The notes beneath the pieces are model-generated. The model did no database searches. It had not been told where the DNA came from and saw only the letters and a list, made by a program, of their open reading frames with translations. Below are positions 52,281 to 61,290 of a stretch of DNA of 64,000 bases, one piece after another (the stretch's first letter is position 1; the number at the start of each line of letters is the position of its first letter). Made by a program: the position numbers and the translations under genes. Source of the DNA: Butyrivibrio sp. (GTDB taxonomy: Bacteria > Bacillota > Clostridia > Lachnospirales > Lachnospiraceae); contig NZ_JAGBLU010000128.1 of the NCBI RefSeq assembly GCF_017635265.1, forward strand, positions 1-64,000, read 5' to 3'.

Positions 52281-54473
52281 TCATCTCTCAATTCCAAGGT
52301 GATCATACATATAACTTACAATATACCCTGTCCTGTCCCTAAAAAATGCATCAAGAATTTCTATATCTTTTTCATAATCATCTTGATCATATGGCGCCTC
52401 ATATCCTTCAAATCCGGGATATTCATCAAGCCAAAACTCTCCTCTGAATCTGTTATTGGACTTTATTACTGCTACTTTGTATTTATCAGCCATAGCCCAC
52501 AACTTTGCAGATACATCTTCATAATTAAAGTTATTCTCTGCAACTTCCATAAAAGCACTTGCAAAACGTTCTCTAAACTCTTCATTGGCGCAAAGAGCTG
52601 TAAAAAGTTCATCACCATTTAATGGATTGTTACCATACCAGTTTCCATCCACAAAAGAGTCTATATCAGCGGTATTAGCTCCAAGATTCATACTGCAAGA
52701 ATCATCAAGGTCAAATAATAACCATCTCCACCTGCAATCCTCATATTCTGAAATTCCCGGATTTCGACTACGCCAAACAGCATAATTGTTTTTATACGCA
52801 TCTGAATTTCCAACATAAGTCTCAATAGCGTAATAATCTATAAGGCTTTGTATATCCACCATTTTTTCAAACTTACGATAGTTTTCTTCCAGAGACATGT
52901 CATTTTCAGCAACGAAAGCCACAACCTCATCATAGAGTAAAACGTCATCAGGATCATCGGTCCTGCTCTCACCATTTTTAATGATTACTACATTATCCTG
53001 TGGGACGTCATAGTATTCTTCAATGTAACTTGCCCCTATTGTTTCCTGAAGATTATACAGCCCCCAATACTCACCATTTAAAAATACCACGCATGGCTCT
53101 GCTTTCTGTGTTCCAACAGCTCTGTCAGTTACCATTGACTGTACAAACACATCTCTTATTTTAGTAACAAATATATCAGTCGATCCACCTCCACGAAGCA
53201 TGAGTTTATTATATATCTGTCCATTGCCAAAAAAGTCATAATTAAAAATACTATTTCCATCATATTCATCACGAGCATACAATTGGAAATTTTTCTGATT
53301 CTGCTCTCTGGTCCAGCCACCGTGAATACGGATTCCTGCTTTCTGCTCATGTATCTTCTCATGATCTGATGAGAAAAATTCGATATTCACTTCACGTTCC
53401 CAACCGCGTCCTTTTTTTCCAAAATGAGCATACTCTGTATCGTCAATACCAACAGTTTCCATATCATATTTTGCATATAGGAGATCATGAACCTTGCCAT
53501 ATACATAGATTCCCCTATCATAGCCAAAAAAATCATCCGGATCAAAAGAAATAGAAACTATCGACATTCCTTCATAATCATCCCTGGAAAGTCCAACAAA
53601 ATATGATTCAGAAACAACATCACTAATTCCATCTTCTGAAATGGCAACCGCCTTTAAAACAGTACATTTATCCACATTATAGTCAGGCAAATAACCATTT
53701 TCAGAAGAAATTCCCCCAATATTGGAATATATATTGGGTTCATCTGTTCGATTGTCTATAACTACAGGTTCTGTGTATTTATAGGAATTCTCATCCGGAA
53801 CTGAACCATCCAATGTGTAATAAATTTCTCCCTCTTTCGCAGAAAGCTCAACTATTATAGTATCATCAAACCATCCGCCCTCTACTGAATAAACCGGAGC
53901 ATCAATGTTTCTTTTCTCTTCCGCAAGTGTTTCTTCCAAATAATAAGGAGAAGGTACCGAAACATAGTATTTATCGCCAATCAAAGAAACAGTCTCATCA
54001 TCTGCAATTCCTGAATCAATTGTGGTAATGCAGGCAACATTTCCATCAGGATCTGTTAAAATACACTCTTCGCCTTCAGATAGGTGAAAAGAAACGCCGT
54101 GAACATCAACAGGCACATAGTCCTTTTTATAAAAATCTGTATCATCAATGTTTTCGTTGCACCAGGCAATAATACACTGTCCGGGATCAACAGTAATGTC
54201 TCCAAAATCATATTTGCTTAAATTATCAGCACTATCTGTCAGTCCCCATCCCTTAAGATTAACACTTGAATCTGATCTGTTATAAAGCTCTATATAATCT
54301 GCGCCATAATCACCATTGTCATCATAAGCTGCCGTAACATTATGTGGACACACTTCAGATATAACAATCGGAGACTTTTGTATATCTTCTGACAAAAAAG
54401 CTTTACCTGCACCAAAAGCAAAAGTCAACCCCAGTATCGCGCAGATATAAATTAACTGCTTATCTTTTTTCAT
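52281..54473 (-). CDS. Secreted CotH-kinase protein with lamin-tail and chitobiase-like domains
   Basis: A 730-residue protein with an N-terminal signal or anchor (about 7-26). A lamin-tail domain (about 35-150, IVISEVCPHN, DYIELYNRS, LKGWGLTD), a chitobiase C-terminal-like beta domain (about 190-300, YYTLDGSVPDENSYKYTEP) and a CotH kinase domain (about 325-690) follow. CotH features include AGIRIHGGWTREQNQKNFQL, NGEYWGLYNLQE and WRWLLFDLDDSC. CotH enzymes phosphorylate proteins, and some relatives act outside the cell. The locus suggests surface protein or glycan phosphorylation; the target is unknown. The ATG follows AAAGG. Confidence 0.87.
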   Translation of the reverse strand: MKKDKQLIYICAILGLTFAFGAGKAFLSEDIQKSPIVISEVCPHNVTAAYDDNGDYGADYIELYNRSDSSVNLKGWGLTDSADNLSKYDFGDITVDPGQCIIAWCNENIDDTDFYKKDYVPVDVHGVSFHLSEGEECILTDPDGNVACITTIDSGIADDETVSLIGDKYYVSVPSPYYLEETLAEEKRNIDAPVYSVEGGWFDDTIIVELSAKEGEIYYTLDGSVPDENSYKYTEPVVIDNRTDEPNIYSNIGGISSENGYLPDYNVDKCTVLKAVAISEDGISDVVSESYFVGLSRDDYEGMSIVSISFDPDDFFGYDRGIYVYGKVHDLLYAKYDMETVGIDDTEYAHFGKKGRGWEREVNIEFFSSDHEKIHEQKAGIRIHGGWTREQNQKNFQLYARDEYDGNSIFNYDFFGNGQIYNKLMLRGGGSTDIFVTKIRDVFVQSMVTDRAVGTQKAEPCVVFLNGEYWGLYNLQETIGASYIEEYYDVPQDNVVIIKNGESRTDDPDDVLLYDEVVAFVAENDMSLEENYRKFEKMVDIQSLIDYYAIETYVGNSDAYKNNYAVWRSRNPGISEYEDCRWRWLLFDLDDSCSMNLGANTADIDSFVDGNWYGNNPLNGDELFTALCANEEFRERFASAFMEVAENNFNYEDVSAKLWAMADKYKVAVIKSNNRFRGEFWLDEYPGFEGYEAPYDQDDYEKDIEILDAFFRDRTGYIVSYMYDHLGIER

Positions 54474-54500
54474 CCAACAAACCTTTTAATTACTACTAAT

Positions 54501-55283
54501 TCATTTTGCAACTTCCGGATCTTCATAAATGGTATAGCCATCAATATTTGCTATTGCATCCAGTCCTAAGTCTGATAAACTGCCATCAATTTCCCTGGTA
54601 TCCGCCAAAACTATATAATGACACTTCGTCTGCCTGGTAGCTTCTAAAAGCGCCTTGGCATCTATAACTTCCGGTTTTTCCATAACCTCATAGACAACAT
54701 TGTAGTAATCCCACTGTGTTACAACCATCTCGCGACCATAGGGCATCAGTATATCCGTATCATACTGCCTGACAAAATGTACCAATTCTGATGGAAATGC
54801 TGCCCTTACTCTGGGCTCTCCATCCTCAGGCGCAATTACATCGCAAATATCAATTACATTCTGCGGAATATGATAAATATTTTCTGCTACTGACATATAC
54901 TGATTGGCATAGACAAAAGAACCTGTTACAGCAATTATAAGAACTATCAGCGCCAATATTCCTCTTCTGACATTATCCTTTCTGATGTTCATAAGAGCCT
55001 TGCAGGCACTATATCCGATAACTACATACATCGGAATAATCCATAATATTCTGTAATAGGTATCACTTCCATCATCAAAAAGCGCCACATACACAATTTT
55101 AGTAACAGGGAAAAGAAAACCAATCAAAATCAGTAATGGCAATATTCCAAGAACAATCTTTTTCCTTATGTCTTTTTCACTGACAACAATATAAACGCTT
55201 GCCACAATAAATAACGGAAGAAGCGCGCCATTTCCGCCATATAGTTTAAGTGCTACCCAGCACTCCATAAATATTCCGTACAT
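54501..55283 (-). CDS. C-terminal half of an interrupted DUF6077-like membrane protein
   Basis: A 260-residue part with about five membrane helices and a C-terminal outer domain. It is in the same frame as the gene at 55293-56414 and separated from it only by a UGA and three codons. Its own ATG at 55283 has GAGGTG seven bases upstream, so independent translation is possible. Together the two parts make about 640 residues, the length expected of a DUF6077-like membrane protein. Either a nonsense mutation split one gene or two subunits are now made. Confidence 0.65.
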   Translation of the reverse strand: MYGIFMECWVALKLYGGNGALLPLFIVASVYIVVSEKDIRKKIVLGILPLLILIGFLFPVTKIVYVALFDDGSDTYYRILWIIPMYVVIGYSACKALMNIRKDNVRRGILALIVLIIAVTGSFVYANQYMSVAENIYHIPQNVIDICDVIAPEDGEPRVRAAFPSELVHFVRQYDTDILMPYGREMVVTQWDYYNVVYEVMEKPEVIDAKALLEATRQTKCHYIVLADTREIDGSLSDLGLDAIANIDGYTIYEDPEVAK

Positions 55284-55295
55284 ATAGGCACCTCA
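55249..55295 (-). other. In-frame UGA with downstream hairpin
   Basis: The codons on the minus strand read ATG TGA GGT GCC TAT ATG, with open frame on both sides. The UGA is at 55295-55293. A hairpin AGTGCT/AGCACT with loop GGGT lies at 55249-55264, its loop beginning about 35 nt after the UGA. A one-base change from TGG (Trp) would restore the frame. Confidence 0.75.
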
Positions 55296-56414
55296 CATCC
55301 CACTTGTCCAGATTGAAAAATAAAGAGCCAGATAAACAAGATTAGGAACCAAACACAAAACTGTTCCGACAATAACTTTCCAGCTTCTGCTAAATATAAG
55401 AAGCAACAGTGATAAAAGTGCAATTATCCCGCTTCCAAAAATAACTCCCATAGCGCTGCACATTCCTGAAAGCATGTTTACAAGAGCAAGCATTATCCAA
55501 GGAGATATCCTGTTTATTCTGCTACTGCTTGTACTGTTACTCTTTTTTTCAATTTCGACCAAATTGTACATTTCCAGGAAAATCCAAAAAATCATAGGGA
55601 ACACAAGATTTCCCACAAGTGCTTTTCCCTGCCAGGTTCTCATAAGAAAAAAAGTAGCCGGCGTGTAATGAGATACATTTCCAAACATCATAAGAAAACT
55701 TACAATGATCATAAATACCGGAAGCATTTCTTTTTTTTCTTTAAAAAGCATCTTTCCAATTTCAGCATAAACCAGATAAACGAGCGGAATAAATAAAAGC
55801 GGAATAACCGAATGTGACACAATTGTTGCATGAACGCCGCTCACCTTTGCAATAAATGCAATCCACATTGTTATAACCGCAAGCGCATGTCTTATATCCA
55901 GCGATGTAGAATTACCTGTATACGGAAGGATGGTATTCATAACATCCGCCTGCTGAGCAAGAAGAGACTCCACCACGTAATAGGCATCATCACCATCAAA
56001 GCTTGCCATAACAACAGACATAACAAGCTGGAATACCAGTAGAACACAAAAGATAAGCCAGTAAATTTTTGTCTCTGTAGCTTTCTTTTCAGCAACAGAC
56101 TTCAGGACAATACTCCTGTCCTTCTTTACAAAAATACAATAGCAAACCCTTCCTATCCCAAACAATATCATTATCCATGCTGCTATAAGAAAATATTTCA
56201 CACAATATGCAAATGCACTATACATGATAGTAGTCATGCAGTATATTGCAATAACTTCAAAAACCGCCAAATAAACTAAAAATCCCAGAAGAAATGTCAC
56301 TCCTATGCTGCGCTTATTTTTCGGTAATAAAAAATTAAACAGCATGCCAATTATCATAGGTGCACTTAACATCCAGAATATTAACTTTATAACCTCACCA
56401 ACAATATGTATCAA
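55293..56414 (-). CDS. N-terminal half of an interrupted DUF6077-like membrane protein
   Basis: A part of about 373 residues with about nine membrane helices and an outer segment MASFDGDDAYYVVESLLAQQ whose acidic cluster resembles DUF6077 and GT-C-like proteins. It ends at a UGA in the middle of a helical region, and the frame continues directly into the gene at 54501-55283. The start is probably the second of two TTG codons (56414), six bases after AGGGGTG; the first is at 56420. It overlaps the end of udk. Likely one interrupted gene. Confidence 0.65.
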   Translation of the reverse strand: MIHIVGEVIKLIFWMLSAPMIIGMLFNFLLPKNKRSIGVTFLLGFLVYLAVFEVIAIYCMTTIMYSAFAYCVKYFLIAAWIMILFGIGRVCYCIFVKKDRSIVLKSVAEKKATETKIYWLIFCVLLVFQLVMSVVMASFDGDDAYYVVESLLAQQADVMNTILPYTGNSTSLDIRHALAVITMWIAFIAKVSGVHATIVSHSVIPLLFIPLVYLVYAEIGKMLFKEKKEMLPVFMIIVSFLMMFGNVSHYTPATFFLMRTWQGKALVGNLVFPMIFWIFLEMYNLVEIEKKSNSTSSSRINRISPWIMLALVNMLSGMCSAMGVIFGSGIIALLSLLLLIFSRSWKVIVGTVLCLVPNLVYLALYFSIWTSGM

Positions 56415-56420
56415 TCCCAA

Positions 56421-57041
56421 TCACCCCTGCATCATTAGTTTTAAGTGTTCCTGAAGAATGCTTATGCCTGTAAGATTCTCACCGCCACGAGGAATAATAA
56501 TATCGGCATATTTCTTGCTTGGCTCCACAAACTGCTCATGCATAGGCTTAACTGTTTCTGTGTATTGCTTAAGAATCGAATCAATGCTTCTGGCTCTCTC
56601 CACCATATCACGGCGAATCCTCCTCATAAGCCTCTCGTCAGCATCTGTCTCCACAAAGACCTTAATATCCATAAGATCCCTTAATTCTTTGTTCTCAAGT
56701 ATCAGGATTCCTTCAACTATAATAACTTTTTTAGGGACAACATGAACTGTCGCATCTGCCCTGTTGTGAACTGTGTAGTCATATACAGGCACATCAATAG
56801 CTATGTTATTCTTAAGCTTTTTTACATCCTCTATCAGAAGATCTGTATCAAAAGATTCCGGATGATCATAGTTAAGTCGGCTCCTGTCCTCATATGACAG
56901 GTCATTATGTGCTTTGTAATATGAGTCGTGATTTATTACAACAATATCATCCCCAAATTTCTCTTTTATCATACGAACAATTGTCGTCTTGCCCGACGCT
57001 GTTCCTCCTGCAATTCCTACGATACATACCTTATCGTTCAT
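56421..57041 (-). CDS. udk: Uridine kinase-like P-loop kinase
   Basis: A 206-residue protein with the P-loop GIAGGTASGKTTIV near the N terminus, INHDSYYKAHNDLSYEDR, NYDHPESFDTDLL, VIIVEGILILEN and RMMRRIRRDMVERARS. Uridine kinase phosphorylates uridine and cytidine to monophosphates in pyrimidine salvage. The ATG at 57041 has GGAGG seven bases upstream; a start at 57095 has none. It is an unusual housekeeping gene within a glycan cluster, between two surface genes. Phosphoribulokinase-type relatives share the fold but the motifs fit udk best. Confidence 0.9.
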   Translation of the reverse strand: MNDKVCIVGIAGGTASGKTTIVRMIKEKFGDDIVVINHDSYYKAHNDLSYEDRSRLNYDHPESFDTDLLIEDVKKLKNNIAIDVPVYDYTVHNRADATVHVVPKKVIIVEGILILENKELRDLMDIKVFVETDADERLMRRIRRDMVERARSIDSILKQYTETVKPMHEQFVEPSKKYADIIIPRGGENLTGISILQEHLKLMMQG

Positions 57042-57101
57042 AAAAAACCTCCATTTAATCATTAAAACAAGTGCACAGTTCAAGTGATATGTCAAATTGC
57101 A

Positions 57102-58589
57102 TCAGCGCACATAATTACCACCATTTGACTTATAATAATCATGCTCTACAATCTCGCCGTCATCATTATATATGATAAGCTGAATATCCTCCAGATAATG
57201 GCTCTCATCATACAGATAGTTAGTATCAGGATCCTCATCAGAATAAAGAAGTCTGAAATACTGCTCTACAGGGCGATAATTAAGTGTTCCCAACGCCGTA
57301 CTCATGGAATAGATTTCCTCACTCTCACATGCCTCATATATTTGCCGAGTAGAATTATCCTTGATAAGAATATAGGGGCCGCTTGTACTCTCTACCTTAT
57401 CGGACATTGAAGAATTGACTATCATTCTCTTTAAAAAGCTGTCAAGGAATACCGGTGAATTTCCATTTACATACAGCACGAAATTGTAGTCTTCCAGATT
57501 CAGAAGGTCAAGCTTGATATATAAATTATCCTCATCAAACAGCACATCATCAAGCTCCTTATTAAAATTCTCCACACACTCCTGCCAATATGCATAGTCG
57601 TCATCGCCACGATGATCTGCAAAATCACCTGCTTCACTAAGCCACTGTCCCATGTAATCCGTAACTTTTTTTGAACCGACAACATTTAAATGTCCGTGAT
57701 CATTCAAATCGGAATACAGGTCTATAACATCAAGATTCAACATATTGATATAAGGCACATCATAGTTTTCAGCTATTTCACCAGCTCTTATAGCAGCCGC
57801 CTGGTCTTTGGTATCTGCAGAAAAAGGATAATATGTCAGAACTACAGGAATTCCTCTCTCCTGACACAATTCAATGATCTTTTCAAGATATTCAGTTCCA
57901 ACGGTATCCTCTGTTAAAAGATCTGACTCTGTCACATCCGGATACAGTTCAGGATCAAGTTCAACATCATATCTCATTTCAGCGCCAAAAAGCCTGTTTC
58001 TATTTGCAGTCCCGGTAATAGTCTTAAAATCGTCCTCATTCAGATATTTCCATCTGTTGTGATAAATAATGAATTCGTATAGGAATTCATTTTTTACACT
58101 TTCATCCTGAATGAGATCATCAATTGCAGCTCTTTTCAGGTCATTTAATGGCCACGCATCCATATTAAGATGAAGCTGCTCAACCGAAGTATTCACCTCA
58201 TCCTCATCATCGAACTCTTCTCTGTTATCAAGATAGCGAATATTCTTCTCAAGCATATATGTATCAACAACAACCCACTTAGGAGTACAGTATTCAAGCG
58301 CCTCTCTAAGTTCCCAATAGGTCGCCTGAAGCATGGCACCATGTCCACCCATGTTGTATGAAGTTATACCATACTCCTCAAAAAGAAATACCGGATTAAT
58401 AGCATTTATTACGTGAGAAGAGCCCATAAAAAGCACATCAATGTGATCTTTTTTTGCTTCGTTAAAAAAGTCTGTGTATTTATAATCGCTTTCTTTTCGT
58501 TTGAGAATCACTATAGATGTCGCAATTGCAAGACCAAGCAGACACAAAAAAATTATTGATTTGAAAACATTGGCTAACGTTTTTTTCAT
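57102..58589 (-). CDS. SGNH-like membrane protein, partner of the second MBOAT
   Basis: A protein of about 495 residues with one N-terminal membrane helix (about 8-28) and an outer SGNH-like domain. The nucleophile motif is VLFMGSSHVINAI and the late acid-base motif DLNDHGHLNVVGS, both intact. It is longer than the first copy by a C-terminal beta-rich domain of about 150 residues. It lies about 85 nt after the stop of the second MBOAT gene. A role in acylating an exported glycan is likely. The ATG at 58589 follows GAGGAA; an upstream start at 58634 lies in a palindromic region. Confidence 0.8.
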   Translation of the reverse strand: MKKTLANVFKSIIFLCLLGLAIATSIVILKRKESDYKYTDFFNEAKKDHIDVLFMGSSHVINAINPVFLFEEYGITSYNMGGHGAMLQATYWELREALEYCTPKWVVVDTYMLEKNIRYLDNREEFDDEDEVNTSVEQLHLNMDAWPLNDLKRAAIDDLIQDESVKNEFLYEFIIYHNRWKYLNEDDFKTITGTANRNRLFGAEMRYDVELDPELYPDVTESDLLTEDTVGTEYLEKIIELCQERGIPVVLTYYPFSADTKDQAAAIRAGEIAENYDVPYINMLNLDVIDLYSDLNDHGHLNVVGSKKVTDYMGQWLSEAGDFADHRGDDDYAYWQECVENFNKELDDVLFDEDNLYIKLDLLNLEDYNFVLYVNGNSPVFLDSFLKRMIVNSSMSDKVESTSGPYILIKDNSTRQIYEACESEEIYSMSTALGTLNYRPVEQYFRLLYSDEDPDTNYLYDESHYLEDIQLIIYNDDGEIVEHDYYKSNGGNYVR

Positions 58590-58613
58590 GACTTTGTTTC
58601 CTCGAATTATTTT

Positions 58614-58676
58614 TTGATGATATACGGATTCCATGCAAGCATGGATTCACGCGGTCTTTAATCCATTTATCATCAA
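58614..58676 (-). repeat. Palindromic element D between MBOAT and SGNH genes
   Basis: On the minus strand TTGATGATA (58676-58668) pairs with TATCATCAA (58622-58614). Inside, GGATT/AATCC and a perfect 7-bp hairpin TCCATGC/GCATGGA follow. The outer stem includes the MBOAT stop codon, as element C does for the permease. It has no T run. Confidence 0.55.
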
Positions 58677-60142
58677 AACTGCTGGTAAATGAAGGCGGCA
58701 CTATCATAGCCGGGTCCCCAGATGCCAAAGACCAAGATAGCAACAATAGCTGCAATTCCTATAATATATCTGATCCAAATTCCCTGCTTTAAAATTCTTT
58801 CTCTTATAATGAAACCATTGTAACTTACCAGATCCGTTGCAATTACTATGATAAGTCCAACAATAGCCACAAAGAAATCCGCACTATCCAGACCATATTT
58901 AAATAAACTTCCATCAGCCAGCATCCATGGAGTAAACACAAAGCTATTTTTAATAATCACCAACGCTTGACCAAGAGATGATGCTCTAAAGAATACCCAC
59001 GCAAAATTAACCAGCAAAAAAGTGACCATGATTTTAAGTGTTCTATGAGAAAATGCATTTCTCTCAACCTTAAACACATCGACCAGTTTGTCTCGTAAAG
59101 GTCTTAAAACATATCCAATCACCTGGAAAAAACCATGAAGGACTCCCCAAACCACAAAAGTCCAGTCTGCGCCGTGCCAAAGGCCACTCACTGCAAAGAC
59201 AATCATAATGTTAATGTACTTTCTTGCCGTTCCTTTTCTGTTGCCTCCAAGGGGAATGTAAAGGTAATCTCTAAGCCAGGTTGATAGTGAAATATGCCAT
59301 CTGCGCCAGAATCCTGCGATACTTCCGGATAAATAAGGACAATTAAAGTTGTCCATAACATCAATTCCAAGAATCCTTGAAATGCCGATTGCAATGTGTG
59401 AGTATCCTGCAAAATCTGTATAAATTTCAAATGTATAAAATAATGTCGCCACAAGTGTTGTAAATCCAACTGCAACTTCAGGATCACTGTAAACATTGTT
59501 CACATATATGGCGAGTCTGTCCGCCACAACAAGTTTTAAGAAATATCCCCATATTATCTCAAGAAGACCATTCCTTAACATATCAAAGTCCACAGTTAAT
59601 GGAAAGTTAAACTGAGGAAGCATATTTTTGGCTCTTTCAATTGGTCCCTGAGTTATCTGTGGGAAGAAAGAAACATATAATCCAAGCTTTATTGGATTTT
59701 TTTCAGCAATAATATCACCTCTGTAAACATCTATCAGGTATCCTATGATTTTAAGCATATAAAAAGATACGCCTAATGTAGCAAGGAGATTGAGACCTAT
59801 AGCATCTTCACCTCTTCCGGCAATAGAAAGAACAGTCTTTTCAATGAAATTCAGGTATTTGCAGGCAATAAGTATAGCTATATGAACAGTTATTGCCAGA
59901 ATCAGTATGCCTTTGCCATTCTTATTGTTTTCTGAAGCCTTATTTTTCTCAAGCATGATTCCAAAGCCGTAGGCAAGTGCTATTGACGCAACCAACACCA
60001 CCGCACTTTTAACATCAACACTTACATAGAAAAATAAACTGGTTATAAAAAGCCAGATATATTTGAATTTTCTGGGTATTATATAGTTAATAGCCACCAC
60101 CACAGGCAGGAATATTAAAAACTCTTTGGATACAAACTGCAT
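58673..60142 (-). CDS. MBOAT O-acyltransferase (DltB/AlgI family), second copy
   Basis: An MBOAT of 489 residues with about ten helices. Family motifs are YLIDVYRGDII, LYVSFFPQITQGPIERAKN, DFAGYSHIAIGISRILG, GFWRRWHISLSTWLRDYLYI and the catalytic His region VSGLWHGADWTFVVWGVLHG. It is only distantly like the first copy at 49027 outside these motifs, so the two may use different acyl donors or acceptors. The partner SGNH gene is next downstream across element D. The ATG follows GGAGA. O-acetylation of the glycan is the likely outcome. Confidence 0.92.
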   Translation of the reverse strand: MQFVSKEFLIFLPVVVAINYIIPRKFKYIWLFITSLFFYVSVDVKSAVVLVASIALAYGFGIMLEKNKASENNKNGKGILILAITVHIAILIACKYLNFIEKTVLSIAGRGEDAIGLNLLATLGVSFYMLKIIGYLIDVYRGDIIAEKNPIKLGLYVSFFPQITQGPIERAKNMLPQFNFPLTVDFDMLRNGLLEIIWGYFLKLVVADRLAIYVNNVYSDPEVAVGFTTLVATLFYTFEIYTDFAGYSHIAIGISRILGIDVMDNFNCPYLSGSIAGFWRRWHISLSTWLRDYLYIPLGGNRKGTARKYINIMIVFAVSGLWHGADWTFVVWGVLHGFFQVIGYVLRPLRDKLVDVFKVERNAFSHRTLKIMVTFLLVNFAWVFFRASSLGQALVIIKNSFVFTPWMLADGSLFKYGLDSADFFVAIVGLIIVIATDLVSYNGFIIRERILKQGIWIRYIIGIAAIVAILVFGIWGPGYDSAAFIYQQF

Positions 60143-60193
60143 AAAATATTCTCCACTATTGCAAATATTTCACTCGCAAAAACTACAATTACC

Positions 60194-61132
60194 TTAGAAA
60201 TTAATCCTTTTCTCCTCAACCACAATAGGTCTGTTGATAACACGTGTATTAATATTGAGAATATACTCGCCCATAAGGCCAATGAAAAAGAGCTGAATAG
60301 CCCCTATAAGGAACATTCCTATTATCATAGGAGCATATCCTGCATGGAAACTATACCAGTGAGTCAATTTTAAAACCAAATAAACAAAGGCAACTATTAA
60401 ATCCACAAGAGCACATATGAATCCTGCAATTGTACACAGTCTTAATCCAACCTTTGTGTATGAAGTAATGCTAAGCATCGCTGCATCGTACAATGTATAA
60501 AAATTGTTGTGGGTCTTACCTGCTCGTCGCTGTGGCTGCACATATTCTACAGTAATCATATTAAAGCCTTCACCATACTCCGCGACAATTCCTCTGATAA
60601 AAGGGATTGGATCGCCAAGCTGCCTAAGAAGCTGAATAAATGTCTTGTCATAAAGTCCAAAGCCGGTGAAATGCTCAATCATGCGAACACTTGACATATT
60701 CTTTATAAGCTTGTAATAGCAACTTCTAAGAAAATAGATAAATCCATTTTCCTTGCTTGAAGACTTAACACCACTTACAATCTTATGCCCCTCTTCCCAT
60801 TTTCTCACGAAAACAGGTATAAGCTCAACCGGATCCTGAAAATCTGCACAAATTGGAATTACGCAGTCACCATCCAATGAACACATTCCATGAAATGGTG
60901 AATTAAACTGTCCAAAATTAGTAACATTAAATATTGCCTTTATCTTCTTGTTCTCAGCACATAATTTCTCAATTATATCTCTCGTTCCGTCAGTAGATGC
61001 ATTATCAATAAACGCAATCTCATAGTCATACTGCGGCAGTTCTTTAACCAGAACCTCTTCAACTGCCTTGCTGATGGCTTCAACATTTTCTACTTCATTA
61101 AAACATGGAATCATAATACTAATCTTTTTCAC
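60194..61132 (-). CDS. Polyprenyl-phosphate glycosyltransferase (GtrB/DPM1 type)
   Basis: A 312-residue GT2 protein with ISIMIPCFNEVENVEAI, FIDNASTDGT, the metal-site CADFQDP, and RRAGKTHNNFY, followed by two C-terminal membrane helices (about 228-252 and 266-289). This is the GtrB layout, making undecaprenyl-phosphate sugars that GT-C enzymes use outside. The ArnE/F-like pair could flip the product, and the GT-C-like proteins could use it. The start is a GTG with AGAGG six bases upstream. It lies downstream of two element B hairpins. The sugar is unknown. Confidence 0.9.
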   Translation of the reverse strand: MKKISIMIPCFNEVENVEAISKAVEEVLVKELPQYDYEIAFIDNASTDGTRDIIEKLCAENKKIKAIFNVTNFGQFNSPFHGMCSLDGDCVIPICADFQDPVELIPVFVRKWEEGHKIVSGVKSSSKENGFIYFLRSCYYKLIKNMSSVRMIEHFTGFGLYDKTFIQLLRQLGDPIPFIRGIVAEYGEGFNMITVEYVQPQRRAGKTHNNFYTLYDAAMLSITSYTKVGLRLCTIAGFICALVDLIVAFVYLVLKLTHWYSFHAGYAPMIIGMFLIGAIQLFFIGLMGEYILNINTRVINRPIVVEEKRINF

Positions 61133-61159
61133 AATTAAACCTCTTAAAATCTTTTATTT

Positions 61160-61242
61160 GCAAGCTTGACTAAGCTCGAAAGAACCTCACTAAGTCAACT
61201 TGCATGGCTCGCACTAAGCTCGTGAAATACCTCGCTAAGTGC
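61160..61242 (-). repeat. Hairpin element family B, copies 2 and 3 in tandem
   Basis: Copy 2 (61211-61242): GCACT/AGTGC, T-T mismatch, AGC/GCT, loop GAGGTATTTCACGA. Copy 3 (61160-61203): GCAAG/CTTGC and TTGACT/AGTCAA, T-T mismatch, AGT/GCT, loop GAGGTTCTTTCGA. Stems differ from copy 1 but still pair, while the loop and mismatch are kept. They fill the leader of the GtrB-like gene. Confidence 0.65.
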
Positions 61243-61250
61243 TCTGCTCA

Positions 61251-61283
61251 AAACAAAGGGATGTGACACTCTTGCCACACCCC
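61251..61283 (-). terminator. Intrinsic terminator of the FAD oxidoreductase gene
   Basis: On the minus strand GGGGTGTG pairs with CACATCCC (61283-61276/61265-61258), one G-U pair, around a 10-nt loop, followed by TTTGTTTT. It is 8 nt after the stop codon. Confidence 0.75.
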
Positions 61284-61290
61284 ATAATTC

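Noticed and set aside
55249..55295. Selenocysteine insertion at the in-frame UGA
   Set aside because: A hairpin at the right distance exists, but bacterial SECIS rules are loose, the protein looks like a non-redox membrane protein and no selenium genes are in the window. Kept only as a possibility to test.
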